From assembly GCA_021817915.1 (NCBI GenBank), contig JAKAFV010000007.1, forward strand, positions 1 through 11,260: DNA of 11,260 nt, given 5' to 3'. This document shows positions 10,562 to 11,260 of this stretch, in pieces. Positions within the stretch are counted from its first letter, which is position 1. Each line of letters opens with the position of its first letter. A model generated the notes under the pieces. It was not told the origin of the DNA and ran no database searches. It was given only the letters and a program-made list of their open reading frames with translations. This DNA is from a bacterium (lineage in GTDB: Bacteria > Patescibacteriota > Minisyncoccia > UBA6257 > UBA9933). Both the position numbers and the translations under genes were made by a program.

Positions 10562-11260
10562 ATGGTATTAAACGCGACAAAAAAGAATAACTCGTACGTG
10601 GCTCACGCATTGAAAAACGACCCCGATTCCATTCCTTTTTTAAGGGACGGAGAAATCGTTGACGCAAAGCTTATGCAAAAAAACCCGCGCTCGGCATTTT
10701 TTGACTTGGGCAAATTTGGCACGGGCTCGGTTTACGGAGTGGAATTCGCGAATGCCAAATCAATCTTGAAAGAGCTTAAAATCGGCGAAGCGATTTCGGC
10801 GAAAGTTTTGAGCGCTGAAGACGACGAAGGACACGTGGAACTTTCACTCGCCAGCGCCCATCATCAAAAAAACTGGCAGAAGCTTAAAGAAATAAAAGAC
10901 AGCAACGAGCCTATTACGGTAAAAATCATCGGCGCCAATAGCGGAGGCTTGGTTGCGAATGTTAATGAAATCAAAGCCTTTCTTCCGGTTTCCCAGCTCG
11001 CGGGAGAACATTACCCGAGAGTTGATGACGCGGACAAATCAAAAATTCTCGCGGAGCTTAGAAAGCTCGTCGGCGAAGAAATAAAAGTCAGAATATTGGA
11101 TATCAATCCGAGAAACGAAAAATTAATCATTTCTGAAAAAGGCGCTTTTGAAAACGACATCAAAGAGCTTCTTTCCAAATACAACGCGGGAGACATCGTT
11201 GATTGCGTAGTTTCCGGAATTGCCGACTTTGGCGTTTTTGTGAAATTCATAGACAATCCG
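10562..11260 (+). CDS. rpsA: 30S ribosomal protein S1 (bS1), 5' part; runs off the window
   Basis: The frame is open from ATG at 10562 to the window edge, giving 233 residues. S1 is made of repeated OB-fold (S1) domains and helps mRNA bind the 30S subunit. Domain 1 spans about 29-97 (DGEIVDAKL ... FFDLGKFGTGSVYGVEF ... VELSLASA). Domain 2 spans about 115-192 (ITVKIIGANSGGLVANVNEIKAFLPVSQL, with the HYPRVDDADKS insertion and KLIISEK). Domain 3 begins at about 210 (GDIVDCVVSGIADFGVFVKF), the best-conserved S1 motif. ATG at 10562 directly follows the 3' arm of the folded element. No Shine-Dalgarno site lies before it except TGGG, which is buried in that helix. It is the first gene of its strand after the divergent rpsO promoter. 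Confidence 0.93.
   Translation, partial: MVLNATKKNNSYVAHALKNDPDSIPFLRDGEIVDAKLMQKNPRSAFFDLGKFGTGSVYGVEFANAKSILKELKIGEAISAKVLSAEDDEGHVELSLASAHHQKNWQKLKEIKDSNEPITVKIIGANSGGLVANVNEIKAFLPVSQLAGEHYPRVDDADKSKILAELRKLVGEEIKVRILDINPRNEKLIISEKGAFENDIKELLSKYNAGDIVDCVVSGIADFGVFVKFIDNP

Overview
The window looks like a chromosomal piece of a Candidate Phyla Radiation (Patescibacteria, Parcubacteria-like) genome. The reasons are small AT-rich compact genes, a Mur ligase lacking its usual N-terminal domain, a solitary beta-CASP RNase, an S1 protein of the style typical of this group, very short spacers, and several genes without a Shine-Dalgarno sequence. TGA is used as a stop (GIY-YIG gene, cdaA, the small membrane protein), so this is not a lineage that reads TGA as glycine. 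The phylum assignment is inference from gene style.

Layout. 1-1726: beta-CASP metallo-hydrolase and GIY-YIG protein, both minus. 1774-2613: a plus-strand accessory unit with a near-consensus promoter, a two-helix membrane protein, a double zinc-ribbon protein and a strong terminator. 2644-3849: cysteine desulfurase (minus), divergent from cdaA (plus, 3885-4763), which converges on and overlaps a MurE-like ligase (minus, 4737-6083). 6210-6788: ruvA (minus), divergent from rpsT (plus, 6897-7151), which converges on pnp (minus, 7199-9307) through a bidirectional terminator. Upstream of pnp on the same strand are a NYN-domain protein (9458-9958) and rpsO (10063-10329). rpsA (plus, 10562 to the window edge) is divergent from rpsO.

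Functional theme. Much of the window concerns RNA and translation: PNPase, beta-CASP nuclease, NYN nuclease, and ribosomal proteins S15, S20 and S1. Added to these are c-di-AMP synthesis and cell wall (CdaA, Mur ligase), recombination (RuvA) and sulfur transfer (cysteine desulfurase).

Non-coding structure is the most unusual part. (1) Arrays of degenerate units of about 7 bp abut start and stop codons all along the window, often as inverted pairs, and one array lies in frame inside the cysteine desulfurase gene. (2) A 137-bp element with 19-bp imperfect terminal inverted repeats, two internal hairpins and a possible TAT duplication sits immediately before the rpsA start codon. (3) A 48-nt sequence that folds as a perfectly paired three-way junction ends 12 nt before the Mur ligase start. 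(4) Three minus-strand genes have a -10 box exactly 7 nt before ATG, which predicts leaderless mRNAs. All pairings and repeats were read by eye; no folding or database search was run.
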